Positions 1 through 6,749 of a stretch of DNA of 13,891 bases are shown here, one piece after another; positions within the stretch are counted from its first letter, which is position 1; every line of letters begins with the position of its first letter. The stretch is taken from positions 1 to 13,891 of the forward strand of contig JAGQHH010000084.1 of the NCBI GenBank assembly GCA_020431945.1, given 5' to 3'. The stretch is from Cyanobacteria bacterium HKST-UBA02 (GTDB taxonomy: Bacteria > Cyanobacteriota > Vampirovibrionia > Obscuribacterales > Obscuribacteraceae). Made by a program: the position numbers and the translations under genes. A model generated the notes under the pieces. That model searched no databases and was not told where the DNA came from. It saw nothing but the letters and a program-made list of their open reading frames with translations.

Positions 1-55
1 CGTTATACATCGGGATGACGATGCTCAGCTTGTAGTTGGCGGGGGTGGAGGTCAT
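1..55 (-). CDS. Family 2 glycosyltransferase, N-terminal fragment (runs off the left edge)
   Basis: The reverse strand from the ATG at 53-55 reads 18 codons, MTSTPANYKLSIVIPMYN, then a codon beginning with G (probably Glu) at the window edge. The string LSIVIPMYN(E) is the first beta-strand of the GT-A fold in GT2 enzymes, where the nucleotide-sugar binds. It is especially typical of DPM1/GtrB-like polyprenyl-phosphate sugar transferases. An AGGGA about 13 nt upstream is a poor but possible ribosome site. The gene diverges from the GT87 gene at 194. By family knowledge it would load a sugar onto a polyprenyl phosphate or a glycan acceptor on the cytoplasmic face. The substrate cannot be told from 18 residues, and the DPM/GtrB subtype is a guess. 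Confidence 0.75.
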   Translation of the reverse strand, partial: MTSTPANYKLSIVIPMYN

Positions 56-141
56 GCCTGTTGTCGATTCCCTGAAAGCTCGGTCTCAATCCCCGGGCCG
101 AGCTCTATCATACCGGTCCCGGGCGCCGTTCTGAAGCGGTG

Positions 142-170
142 TTGTCAATATGGCATTTGCACTAAAGTAT
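142..170 (+). promoter_or_regulatory. Possible sigma70-type promoter upstream of the GT87 gene
   Basis: TTGTCA at 142-147 is a fair -35 box. The -10 element is ambiguous: TAAAGT at 163-168 (15-nt spacer) or AAGTAT at 165-170 (17-nt spacer). Either would start transcription a little before the ATG at 194, giving a short leader without a recognisable Shine-Dalgarno. The spacing or the -10 match is imperfect in both cases, so this is a weak prediction. Confidence 0.3.
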
Positions 171-193
171 GAGAATCCCCGGCTATCCTTATC

Positions 194-1453
194 ATGCCTC
201 GCTCCAAGCTCAAGACCTCAATCCTTTTAGTGGCTGGCTGTCTGCTCTTCCTGTTCAGCCAGGCCATGGTGCTTTTCGAGGTCCTGCGTCCTCTCGCCAA
301 CCCGCGCTGGTATGTGACCGAGAAGCAGGAGCCCAGAGTCACGGACTTTTTCCAGTATTACCAGGCCAGCGCTCTGGCTCGTTCCGATAAATCTTCCCGA
401 GTCTACGATCCCGAAGTGCAACGTCAGTGGGTCAACGATCTTATCGCTCCGCTGGCGATGGACAAGGTCTTCTACAACCAGCAGCCACCATCTTCATACA
501 CTCTTTTATATCCCCTGAGTTTCGCTCCTCCCAATATCGCCTATGTGATCTGGTGTTTCCTCCAGGTATTACTGGGGCTCTCAGGGCTCTATCTCTTGCT
601 CAGGCTCGGTCCTCTGTCGGGCGGTGAGCACTGCCGACGTAATCAGGTCATTTTTCTTGCTCTTGCCATGAGCTCTTTCCCAGCTTATTCCTGTCTCTGG
701 CACGGAAACACCACCTTTTTTCTGCTTGCCTTTCTGAGCGCCTATATCTACTGCTTCGAGAAAGGCCGGGACATCCTTGCCGGAGCCTTTCTCGCTCTTG
801 CTACTTTCAAGCCCCAGTATCTTTTTGCCATGATGCTACCGGCGGTGGCGAGGGGTCGTCTCAAGATCATGGCTGGCTTCGCAGTCACCGAGCTGGTTCT
901 GCTCGGTCTGGCGGTGCCTGTTATAGGTATCGATAATGTACTGGGCTATCCGAATATCGTCGGTCATGCCGAGTCCAGCGCCGGTTTCATCGGCGTCAAC
1001 GCCGAGCATATGATCAGTATCAGGGGACTCCTTGCTCAATTCGTCGACACCGGTGCCTCGCTGAAGATCACTGCTGCCATCATGTTCGCCGGTCTCATCC
1101 CGATCTTTTTTCTCTGGTCTAAAAAGAAGGACAACGACTGCAGGCTCTGGGGGGTGACCATCGCCCTGGCGGTACTCCTGAGCCCACATTCGCATGTTTT
1201 CGATTTTCTGCTTCTTTCAATACCGGCGGCGCTCAATCTTACAAGCCTGATCCCCGGGGAGCCCGACAGTCGAGGACGTTCCTGGACCCTGATCGGACTT
1301 GTTTATTTATTGTTCGTGCCCCTGAGCTGGATCGCCAGCTACGGGCTCGGCTATCAGAGAGCGCCGGTCCTTTTCTTTCTGCCGGTGGTGGCGGCCCTGG
1401 CCGTCCTCTACCTGATCGCGCCGGAGGGCGGGAAGCCCCGACAGACGTCATGA
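194..1453 (+). CDS. GT87-type (DUF2029) polytopic membrane glycosyltransferase
   Basis: A 419-residue protein with a membrane segment at about residues 8-31 and several more up to the C-terminus. After the first segment comes a loop with TDFFQYY; Asp51 sits where GT-C enzymes carry their catalytic acidic residue in the first external loop. HGN at 170-172 and FKPQY around Lys206 correspond to the G-Q/N and K-P motifs of the GT87 (DUF2029) family. That family includes mycobacterial PimE and transfers a sugar, often mannose, from a polyprenyl-phosphate donor on the outer face of the membrane. The length is usual for GT87. A stop at 170-172 lies in frame upstream, so ATG 194 is the first possible ATG, and it has no clear Shine-Dalgarno. 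The stop overlaps the next start (ATGA at 1450-1453), implying translational coupling. Donor and acceptor are unknown. Confidence 0.8.
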   Translation: MPRSKLKTSILLVAGCLLFLFSQAMVLFEVLRPLANPRWYVTEKQEPRVTDFFQYYQASALARSDKSSRVYDPEVQRQWVNDLIAPLAMDKVFYNQQPPSSYTLLYPLSFAPPNIAYVIWCFLQVLLGLSGLYLLLRLGPLSGGEHCRRNQVIFLALAMSSFPAYSCLWHGNTTFFLLAFLSAYIYCFEKGRDILAGAFLALATFKPQYLFAMMLPAVARGRLKIMAGFAVTELVLLGLAVPVIGIDNVLGYPNIVGHAESSAGFIGVNAEHMISIRGLLAQFVDTGASLKITAAIMFAGLIPIFFLWSKKKDNDCRLWGVTIALAVLLSPHSHVFDFLLLSIPAALNLTSLIPGEPDSRGRSWTLIGLVYLLFVPLSWIASYGLGYQRAPVLFFLPVVAALAVLYLIAPEGGKPRQTS

Positions 1454-2418
1454 TTCGCCGGATAGTCCTGGTCTTCGTCTTGCTAGCTTTTGCCAATATG
1501 ATTCCTGCCGCCCGGGCGGCGGATCCGGATCCTGATCCTGATCCGGATACAAAAGCGGACGCAAAGCCGGATCTGTCGCCCATCTCTCTGGTTAAAAAAG
1601 GATGGCAGGATTTCATCCGGGCCCAGAATTATATGCCTATGATCTGTACCGATCGCAATAGCGTCACGCCGCACCCCAACGCTGTACCTCTCGGGTATCT
1701 GCAATTCGAGAACGGGGTCACTCTGGATAAATTTCATCATGGGGGCGATTTCGGAGGATCCGAGACTCTTATGAGGCTGGGGGCATGGCGGCACGGCGAG
1801 CTGCGCCTGCAAGCTCCGACCTATCTGACTTCTTTCGGAGACAGTGACGCTTTCGCAGGCGTCACCGACATCCAGCTCGGCATCAAGCAGGAGCTCGATC
1901 CTCCTTCCTGGCGCAAGAAAGGAGTGGACATCGGTGTTATCGCCGGTTTTTCGGTCCCGACCGGAAGCCGGAGCCTGACCACCACCAGGGTCGATCCCTA
2001 TGTCCAGATGATTTCTTTCTATCGCCACCGAAACTGCACCCTGGGCACTTCGCACTCGATCTTCATGCCCTCTCAATTCCAGGATGATCCGGCAGCCGGT
2101 CCGGTGATCCGGCGTAATGTCACATATCAGCCCACGGTGATTCTTTTCAAGCACATCAAAGTGGGCAAGGAGCAGATCGAAAAGATCGATCTCTGGACCG
2201 AATATGCCGGTCTTTTCTACCAGCAGGGTTCTTCTTCGCAGCTCATCGATATGGGGGTGCTCTATCGCCCGGTGAGGCGGCACCAGGTGGACTTCCGTTT
2301 TGGCTTCGGGCTCACGGCCGAGGCTCCCAGGGCCTTCATCGGCGCGGGATATTCCTGGCTTCCAGGCAGGGCTCTGCCGTTTTACAAGCGTCCTGTGGAA
2401 TATCAATACAGGCCCTAG
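1450..2418 (+). CDS. Predicted outer-membrane beta-barrel, MetA-pathway/transporter-like
   Basis: A 322-residue protein. Residues 1-24 form a signal peptide (basic RR, hydrophobic core, AARAA end). The mature N-terminus then starts with an Asp-Pro repeat at 25-33. From about residue 80 the sequence alternates amphipathic strands with turns (QFENGVTL, ELRLQAPTYL, DIQLGIKQEL, VIAGFSVPTGSRS) and ends in GFGLTAEAPRAFIGAGYSWL. This is the pattern of the 'MetA-pathway of phenol degradation, putative' transporter-like outer-membrane family. Members are predicted barrels of unproven function, so a phenol role should not be assumed. It overlaps the GT87 gene by 4 nt, so the two are probably co-expressed, which hints at a link between glycan synthesis and the outer membrane. 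The final residues RPVEYQYRP do not end in the usual C-terminal Phe of barrel proteins. Confidence 0.7.
   Translation: MIRRIVLVFVLLAFANMIPAARAADPDPDPDPDTKADAKPDLSPISLVKKGWQDFIRAQNYMPMICTDRNSVTPHPNAVPLGYLQFENGVTLDKFHHGGDFGGSETLMRLGAWRHGELRLQAPTYLTSFGDSDAFAGVTDIQLGIKQELDPPSWRKKGVDIGVIAGFSVPTGSRSLTTTRVDPYVQMISFYRHRNCTLGTSHSIFMPSQFQDDPAAGPVIRRNVTYQPTVILFKHIKVGKEQIEKIDLWTEYAGLFYQQGSSSQLIDMGVLYRPVRRHQVDFRFGFGLTAEAPRAFIGAGYSWLPGRALPFYKRPVEYQYRP
1522..1548 (+). repeat. GATCCK hexanucleotide microsatellite encoding Asp-Pro repeats
   Basis: Four tandem GATCC(G/T) units plus a terminal GAT encode Asp-Pro four times then Asp, directly after the signal peptide of the beta-barrel gene. The unit is 6 nt, so length change would add or remove DP pairs without a frameshift. 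A flexible acidic linker is the likely protein consequence. Confidence 0.85.
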
Positions 2419-2448
2419 ATGCGATAGTAGAATTCTGAAGAAGAGAAA

Positions 2449-2483
2449 GCACCGGACTTTCGAGTTGGATTTGTCTCCGGTGC
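2449..2483. terminator. Hairpin between convergent genes, possible transcription terminator
   Basis: GCACCGGA at 2449-2456 pairs perfectly with TCCGGTGC at 2476-2483, leaving a 19-nt loop. It lies between the stop of the beta-barrel gene (2418) and the stop of the leftward membrane-protein gene (2523), where a bidirectional terminator is expected. There is no T-run on either side, so it is not a canonical intrinsic terminator. Confidence 0.35.
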
Positions 2484-2522
2484 GGAACCCAGGCAGAATT
2501 GGCCCGGGGGGTCAGGCTGCGA

Positions 2523-2948
2523 TCAGTTCTTTCTGGCGATTGCCACCGAGCCTGCCAGGGCCATCACCAGGACTCCTGTGACCGCCCCTGCTGCCATGGT
2601 CACCAGCCCGGCGGAAAAAGCCGTCAGGTAGGAGCCGATGGTGAGGAAGGACGGAGCCATGGCGGCGATGATCAAAAGGGTGATCATCGGCATGAGAAGG
2701 AAGGTGACGAGAAAGAGCAGGACCTTGCCGGGTAGCCCGGGAATGCTCCTGAGAAGCAGGTCGCGACCGCGGTTGACGACGTTGCGCACGACGATGAAGA
2801 CCACCGCCAGAATGGTGGCGTTGCCGAAGCCGGCCTTGAGGGTGACGTCGGAGAACATCGGGAAGATGTTGTCGATGGCGAAAGCCAGGATGAGAACCTG
2901 GATCACCAGGGCGATGACGGTGATGACCTGTTTCATGGATTGGTTCAT
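2523..2948 (-). CDS. Small polytopic membrane protein of unknown function (second gene of pair)
   Basis: A 141-residue, very hydrophobic protein with about four membrane segments (roughly 7-28, 42-57, 73-96 and 104-133). A short basic, Arg-rich loop (VVNRGRDLLLRSIPG) lies between the second and third. The ATG at 2948 is chosen because AAGGAG precedes it at good spacing; a second Met (MKQV) lies four codons later. It starts 21 nt after the stop of the upstream leftward gene, so the two form an operon. I do not recognise the family. Size and topology recall accessory membrane proteins or holin-like proteins, but no motif supports a specific role. It faces the beta-barrel gene tail to tail. Confidence 0.75.
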   Translation of the reverse strand: MNQSMKQVITVIALVIQVLILAFAIDNIFPMFSDVTLKAGFGNATILAVVFIVVRNVVNRGRDLLLRSIPGLPGKVLLFLVTFLLMPMITLLIIAAMAPSFLTIGSYLTAFSAGLVTMAAGAVTGVLVMALAGSVAIARKN

Positions 2949-2969
2949 GATGGGTCTCCTTGGGGTGAT

Positions 2970-3482
2970 TTAGCGGTTGTCTTTCTTGATGCGCGGCAGG
3001 GTGTAGAGGCCGAGCTTCTCGATGACGATGATGAAGAGGGGAGGCAGCCCGCCTGCCAGGACGACGCTGGCGATGTTTCGCCATTGCGGGTCCAAAATGA
3101 AAGCGAAGGCGAGATTGACGCCGATCAGGGTGCCCGCGGCATAGGACAGGGGTCCGCCGACATACTGGCTGAACGGCACCGGCGGGATTTTCATCAGACG
3201 ATGGAAAACCAGCTGGTGGAAGGTATGGAAGGCGGCAGCAGCAGCCAGGCTGCCGACCAGGGACGAAAGGAAGATGTCCTGGATGGCGAGATTGGTCAGG
3301 AGGCTGAGACCGCCACCGATGGCGCCGCCAATCAGGATGAAGACGCAGACGCCCAGGATGGTGGGGATGCCGAAGAGAAGGAAGACCAGGAGCTCTTTGG
3401 GACTGGCCTTCCGCAAGCCGATGACGATGCCCGCCAGTGCGATGAGCAGGGCGGCGATGATGCCGAGGTTCAGAGGGTCCAT
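2970..3482 (-). CDS. Polytopic membrane protein of unknown function (first gene of pair)
   Basis: A 170-residue protein from the ATG at 3480-3482 (MDPLNLG). This start is preferred over Met codons up to 14 codons upstream because GGAGG lies 8 nt before it and the hydrophobic sequence begins immediately. About four to five membrane segments are visible (near 6-23, 29-55, 60-90, 110-130, 133-156). The central stretch AFHTFHQLVFHRLMK has three His, and the tail LYTLPRIKKDNR is basic and probably cytoplasmic. It is followed after 21 nt by the 141-residue membrane protein gene, so the products probably work together or share a complex. No family is recognised. By position they sit between envelope glycan genes, which is weak support for an envelope role. 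Confidence 0.75.
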   Translation of the reverse strand: MDPLNLGIIAALLIALAGIVIGLRKASPKELLVFLLFGIPTILGVCVFILIGGAIGGGLSLLTNLAIQDIFLSSLVGSLAAAAAFHTFHQLVFHRLMKIPPVPFSQYVGGPLSYAAGTLIGVNLAFAFILDPQWRNIASVVLAGGLPPLFIIVIEKLGLYTLPRIKKDNR

Positions 3483-3585
3483 GAGACCATCCTCCATGAG
3501 ATTGATAGAAAACGAAGCCATCACAGATAGCTTCGAAAAAACGCTTGGAACAGACGTTCAGATATGTCCGGTCGGTTGGAAAAGG

Positions 3586-3615
3586 CTCGAGATAATTTTT
3601 AAGCAGGATCTCGAG
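3586..3615. repeat. Inverted repeat in the leader of the membrane-protein operon
   Basis: CTCGAGAT at 3586-3593 is mirrored perfectly by ATCTCGAG at 3608-3615 across a 14-nt AT-rich centre. A second short stem, CCCGG/CCGGG, follows at about 3620-3638. The pair lies in the 240-nt region between the leftward genes ending at 3725 and starting at 3482. It could be a terminator for the upstream gene or an operator/leader structure for the membrane pair. No convincing promoter was found beside it. Confidence 0.45.
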
Positions 3616-3724
3616 ATTGCCCGGTCTTTCGATCCGGGATCAATTCTTTTCGACAGGACTTAATAGTTCGGTATTAAAGAGATCGAACCGGTACATCGAT
3701 TGCAGTGGAAAATGGCCTCTGACC

Positions 3725-4465
3725 TTAGAGACCTTTGCCCATGTCTTTCAGGATGCCTTCGACGACCCGTCGGCCTTCCCGGCCGACACGTTCGCCGGTG
3801 CTGCCTTTTCGTTTGCCCTGATCGCCGAGAACACCGTCGAGAATTATCCGCTCGCTATTCTGAATAGCCTGTCTGGTGCGTGCTTCGATTTGCTCTCTTT
3901 CTTTATCCGCCGGGGTCTTATAGACATCTACTTCTTGCGGGCCTTGTCTTCCCGCTCTGAGCGCTCTGACATCGTCGATCTGTCCGTCGCCATTGCTGTC
4001 GATGATGTCGACATTGCCGTATTGCGGCTTGCTTGCCTGTACTGCCCGGAGATCTTCGAGGAGGTTGGGATTCTGGGATCGCTGGATCTTCCCGTATACA
4101 TCTTGACCCTGGGATGCCGACTTCAGGATGCTGTCCGCTTCGCGAAGATTGGCGTCCCCTGATATCTCTCTCTGGCTCAGGACCCTGGTATTGGGATCGT
4201 AGACATCGGTCTTTCCGCCGGCTCTGTCGGTGCTTCGAGCGTCGTCCAGAATGCCGTCGCCATTGCCGTCGATCAGGTCGACATTGCCGAAACTCGTGGT
4301 GTCGGCTTTCTGGAGGTTGCGCATATCGGTGAGGGCAGCACGCTGCTCCTGGGGAGAGAGGGAATTGTACTGGTTCGAGATGTTCCGGCCCTCCGAAGCG
4401 TCTTTCAACATCTCCCGGGCGCCATTGTCACCGGTATCTCGTCTGTTTTCGCTGTTGCCACTCAC
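3725..4465 (-). CDS. Calcium-loop repeat protein with an internal duplication, function unknown
   Basis: A 246-residue hydrophilic protein from a GTG start at 4463-4465, preceded by GGGAGA at good spacing. It has no signal peptide or membrane segment. It is built from two related units. In each, a helix-rich lead (MLKDASEGR..., residue 19 on; ILKSASQGQ..., residue 113 on) runs into (F/Y)GNVD(L/I)ID, then a DxNxDGxxDD loop, and about 12-15 residues later DVY. The loops lie at Asp66-Asp75 and Asp156-Asp165, 90 residues apart. They resemble EF-hand, dockerin or thrombospondin-3 calcium loops, but the twelfth position is Arg rather than Glu/Asp, so they are not standard EF-hands. The C-terminal 60 residues are highly charged and probably helical. 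Calcium binding is inferred. Secretion would need a signal-less route, or the protein is cytoplasmic. It diverges from the 703-residue glycosyltransferase gene. Confidence 0.75.
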   Translation of the reverse strand: MSGNSENRRDTGDNGAREMLKDASEGRNISNQYNSLSPQEQRAALTDMRNLQKADTTSFGNVDLIDGNGDGILDDARSTDRAGGKTDVYDPNTRVLSQREISGDANLREADSILKSASQGQDVYGKIQRSQNPNLLEDLRAVQASKPQYGNVDIIDSNGDGQIDDVRALRAGRQGPQEVDVYKTPADKEREQIEARTRQAIQNSERIILDGVLGDQGKRKGSTGERVGREGRRVVEGILKDMGKGL

Positions 4466-4557
4466 AGGACATTCTCCCTAAATCCAGCTCCTTCTAAATG
4501 TTATTCCCAGGAATATGGCAAAGTCATGAAATAGCGGGGGTACACTATTAGGTAATC

Positions 4558-6669
4558 ATGCTGAGAGAAGGCGAAGAATCAAGGGTGGGCGATATTTCGG
4601 GCGGAAAGCTCTTGCCGGGCTGGCCTTTCGTCATTCTTTGCGCTCTCTGGACCGGACTGGTCTGCTATTTCTACATCCGGGGGGAAAATGCCCTCTACTG
4701 GAGCGATTACAACTATTACCGGTATATGACCTGGTTCTTGAAGGAGCAGACCCTGGCAGGCCCGCTCCTGGCATTCTTGATGGTGCTCAAGTCCACCGAC
4801 CTCACCTATAATCTCCTCTTCGCGGTGCCGCTCCTGCCCTTTGCCATCATATTCGGTGATAGCCGCCTGGTCTTTATTCTTTCCAGTGCTCTGGTCTATT
4901 TTCTGCCTTATGCTCTGCTTCTGGGCTCGGTGGCCGGAGCCAGTCTTTCCAGCCGGGATAATCTGAGCCGATCTCTTATTGCCGGTGCTGCCACCATGGC
5001 CGCCTTGCTCGTGCCGGCGCTCTGGGCACCGGTATTGAGGGGGTACCCGGACTATGCTGCGGCGATTCCAGTGCTCGCCACCCTGTTGATCTATATGCGC
5101 GATGAGAGTCTCGGGCGGCGCAAGGTGGTGCTTATTGGAATTCTTCTGGCCCTGGCGCCCCTTCTTCGAAGACATTTCTTCTATCTGTCTTTCGCTCTTG
5201 CAGCAGCGCTTTTGATTCATCAGGTCTATCTCGCCCGTCAGCAGAAAATGAGCCCGGCCGAATTCCTGAAAGGTCCCTTCCTCTCCTGGTGCGGTATCGG
5301 GGTGGTTTCCGGTCTGACCCTCGCGACTCTGGGCGTTCTCTTTCTCAAGAGTATTCTCTCGAGCAACTTCATGGCTCTATACACTTCTGCCTGTGTCTCC
5401 TTCCCGGAAGGCGCGGGCTATTTCATCACCGCTTTCGGCTCGCTCTCGATTGTCCTGGCTCTGGCCGGATTCGGCTTCGCCTGGATAAGTGGCATTCTCG
5501 ACCGGTCCAGGGCGGTTCTGGTAGCGGCTTTCGCCTGTCTATCCTTTATCGTATGGCCGCTGTTCGGGCGGCATATCGCCGCGCATTACGTGATCTATGC
5601 TGCACCGCTGGTGGTGTTGGGCAATAGCTTTCTCCTGGCTTCCTGTCTCGAGGCTGGGCGAAAAGGCGCCAGGGTGGCGGCGAGCGCCTGCCTGGCTCTT
5701 GTCTGGGGGGTGAATTTCATCGTCGGCTTCCTGCCTCTCAGTCTGGCTGACTTCCTGCCTTTCCACCGGGCTCTTTTCGGCATGCTCACTGTCTGCCAGA
5801 GCGAGCCGGATCTGGCAGGCAGGCTGTTCAGCGCCTTCTATCCGCCTCTGACTCGCAAAGACATTCCCGAGATGGAGCGATTGTTCAGCTTCCTGAAAAA
5901 GACGGTGAAGTCCCCGCAATCGAGCATATTCATCGCCTCCGGCAACGCTATCCTGGCGGTGGATATCCTGCGTAACTGCGAAAGGGGGATGACCGGCGAT
6001 CTCGGCAGCAATTCTCTCAAGCTGGTGGAGCCGCCGATTCTCGACTCCAGAGATGCTCTGCCCCTGGAGGGGCTTCTGGCAAGCGATCTGGTGGTGGTCT
6101 GCGATCCTCTTGTTTCGATGTACAAGGACGAATCGGCTCATATTCTGAGGCTTGTCCCGGACTGCTTCGAGGAAGGCTGGCCGCTCTCGAAAGACTTCGA
6201 AAAGCTCGATGAGACCTTCCATCTCGACGGGCACACGACAGTCAGCGTCTATCGCCGGGTCCGTCCTACCACCCCGGCAGTGGCGGTGGCTACTCTTTCT
6301 GCCATGAAGAAGCGGCTTCCCGTGAAGACCGGCGGTCAGCCTTCATGGATTTCCACCGACGAGGACTATGTCAGCCAGGGTCAGGAGGGGCGCCGGAAAC
6401 TCCGGGTCGGTTCCGGAAGCGATAGCTATATCCTCGGCTGCGTTCCCAGGCTCGGGTTCGCACGCCTGACCGGCCGGATCTATGGAGGAAGAGATCTTTC
6501 GGGAACCGCCGAGATGTACAGTCCGGAAGGCAAGCTCCTGGGAAGCTTTACAGTGAACACGCATGATCGGAGATACGAAACTCGGGCGGACATAGCCGAG
6601 CCGTTCTATCCCGTTCTTAGATTCAGGGCAAGTCCCGGTGGTGCCACCATAGAGGTGGAGCCGGATTGA
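4558..6669 (+). CDS. GT-C-type polytopic membrane glycosyltransferase with C-terminal soluble domain
   Basis: A 703-residue protein. A cytoplasmic N-terminus (1-20) leads into a first membrane segment (about 22-40). Then comes an external loop with YWSDYNYYRY, in which Asp50 matches the catalytic Asp position of GT-C/GT39-type (ArnT, PMT) enzymes. About ten further hydrophobic segments run to residue ~410; LLRRHFFY in the middle supplies basic residues of the kind that grip a lipid-phosphate donor. From ~425 to the end the protein is mainly soluble, with a mixed alpha/beta stretch (SIFIASGNAILAVDILR) and a beta-rich end. The likely role is transfer of a polyprenyl-phosphate sugar to a glycan or protein in the periplasm; donor and acceptor are not determinable. 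ATG 4558 has only a weak AGG upstream. It ends 21 nt before the promoter of the Xre/RES module. Confidence 0.7.
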   Translation: MLREGEESRVGDISGGKLLPGWPFVILCALWTGLVCYFYIRGENALYWSDYNYYRYMTWFLKEQTLAGPLLAFLMVLKSTDLTYNLLFAVPLLPFAIIFGDSRLVFILSSALVYFLPYALLLGSVAGASLSSRDNLSRSLIAGAATMAALLVPALWAPVLRGYPDYAAAIPVLATLLIYMRDESLGRRKVVLIGILLALAPLLRRHFFYLSFALAAALLIHQVYLARQQKMSPAEFLKGPFLSWCGIGVVSGLTLATLGVLFLKSILSSNFMALYTSACVSFPEGAGYFITAFGSLSIVLALAGFGFAWISGILDRSRAVLVAAFACLSFIVWPLFGRHIAAHYVIYAAPLVVLGNSFLLASCLEAGRKGARVAASACLALVWGVNFIVGFLPLSLADFLPFHRALFGMLTVCQSEPDLAGRLFSAFYPPLTRKDIPEMERLFSFLKKTVKSPQSSIFIASGNAILAVDILRNCERGMTGDLGSNSLKLVEPPILDSRDALPLEGLLASDLVVVCDPLVSMYKDESAHILRLVPDCFEEGWPLSKDFEKLDETFHLDGHTTVSVYRRVRPTTPAVAVATLSAMKKRLPVKTGGQPSWISTDEDYVSQGQEGRRKLRVGSGSDSYILGCVPRLGFARLTGRIYGGRDLSGTAEMYSPEGKLLGSFTVNTHDRRYETRADIAEPFYPVLRFRASPGGATIEVEPD

Positions 6670-6684
6670 TTGCTTGTAAGAAAT

Positions 6685-6729
6685 GTCAACTTGACGAGCC
6701 TTACGGGGTGGATTAAAATGAAGTCAAGT
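6685..6729. promoter_or_regulatory. Candidate operator for the Xre antitoxin (GTCAA half-sites)
   Basis: GTCAA-C-TTGAC at 6685-6695 is a perfect 11-bp palindrome that covers the -35 box. A third half-site, GTCAA within GTCAAGT at 6723-6729, forms a 7-bp inverted pair with ACTTGAC at 6689-6695 and lies just past the -10 box. Half-sites flanking both promoter boxes are what an HTH antitoxin would use to repress its own operon. Binding is inferred. Confidence 0.5.
6691..6719 (+). promoter_or_regulatory. Sigma70-type promoter of the Xre/RES module
   Basis: TTGACG at 6691-6696, a 17-nt spacer, then TAAAAT at 6714-6719 gives five of six matches to each consensus box at ideal spacing. It lies 31-59 nt upstream of the antitoxin ATG at 6750. 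It overlaps the GTCAA/TTGAC repeats described separately, as expected for an autoregulated TA operon. Confidence 0.75.
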
Positions 6730-6749
6730 GAATCCGGGTGGCATATCCG

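Noticed and set aside
1483..2406. 307-codon reverse frame inside the beta-barrel gene
   Set aside because: The plus-strand gene has a signal peptide and family-like barrel pattern; the reverse product is Arg/His/Ile-rich without motifs.
2300..3663. Several long plus-strand frames opposite the leftward membrane genes
   Set aside because: They mirror GC-rich hydrophobic genes on the other strand. Their products are either low-complexity acidic/Gln-rich or Arg/Met-rich, and the leftward genes have good ribosome sites.
4579..6234. Long reverse frames inside the 703-residue glycosyltransferase gene
   Set aside because: Gln/His/Arg-rich shadow products with no family signature, opposite a clear membrane enzyme.
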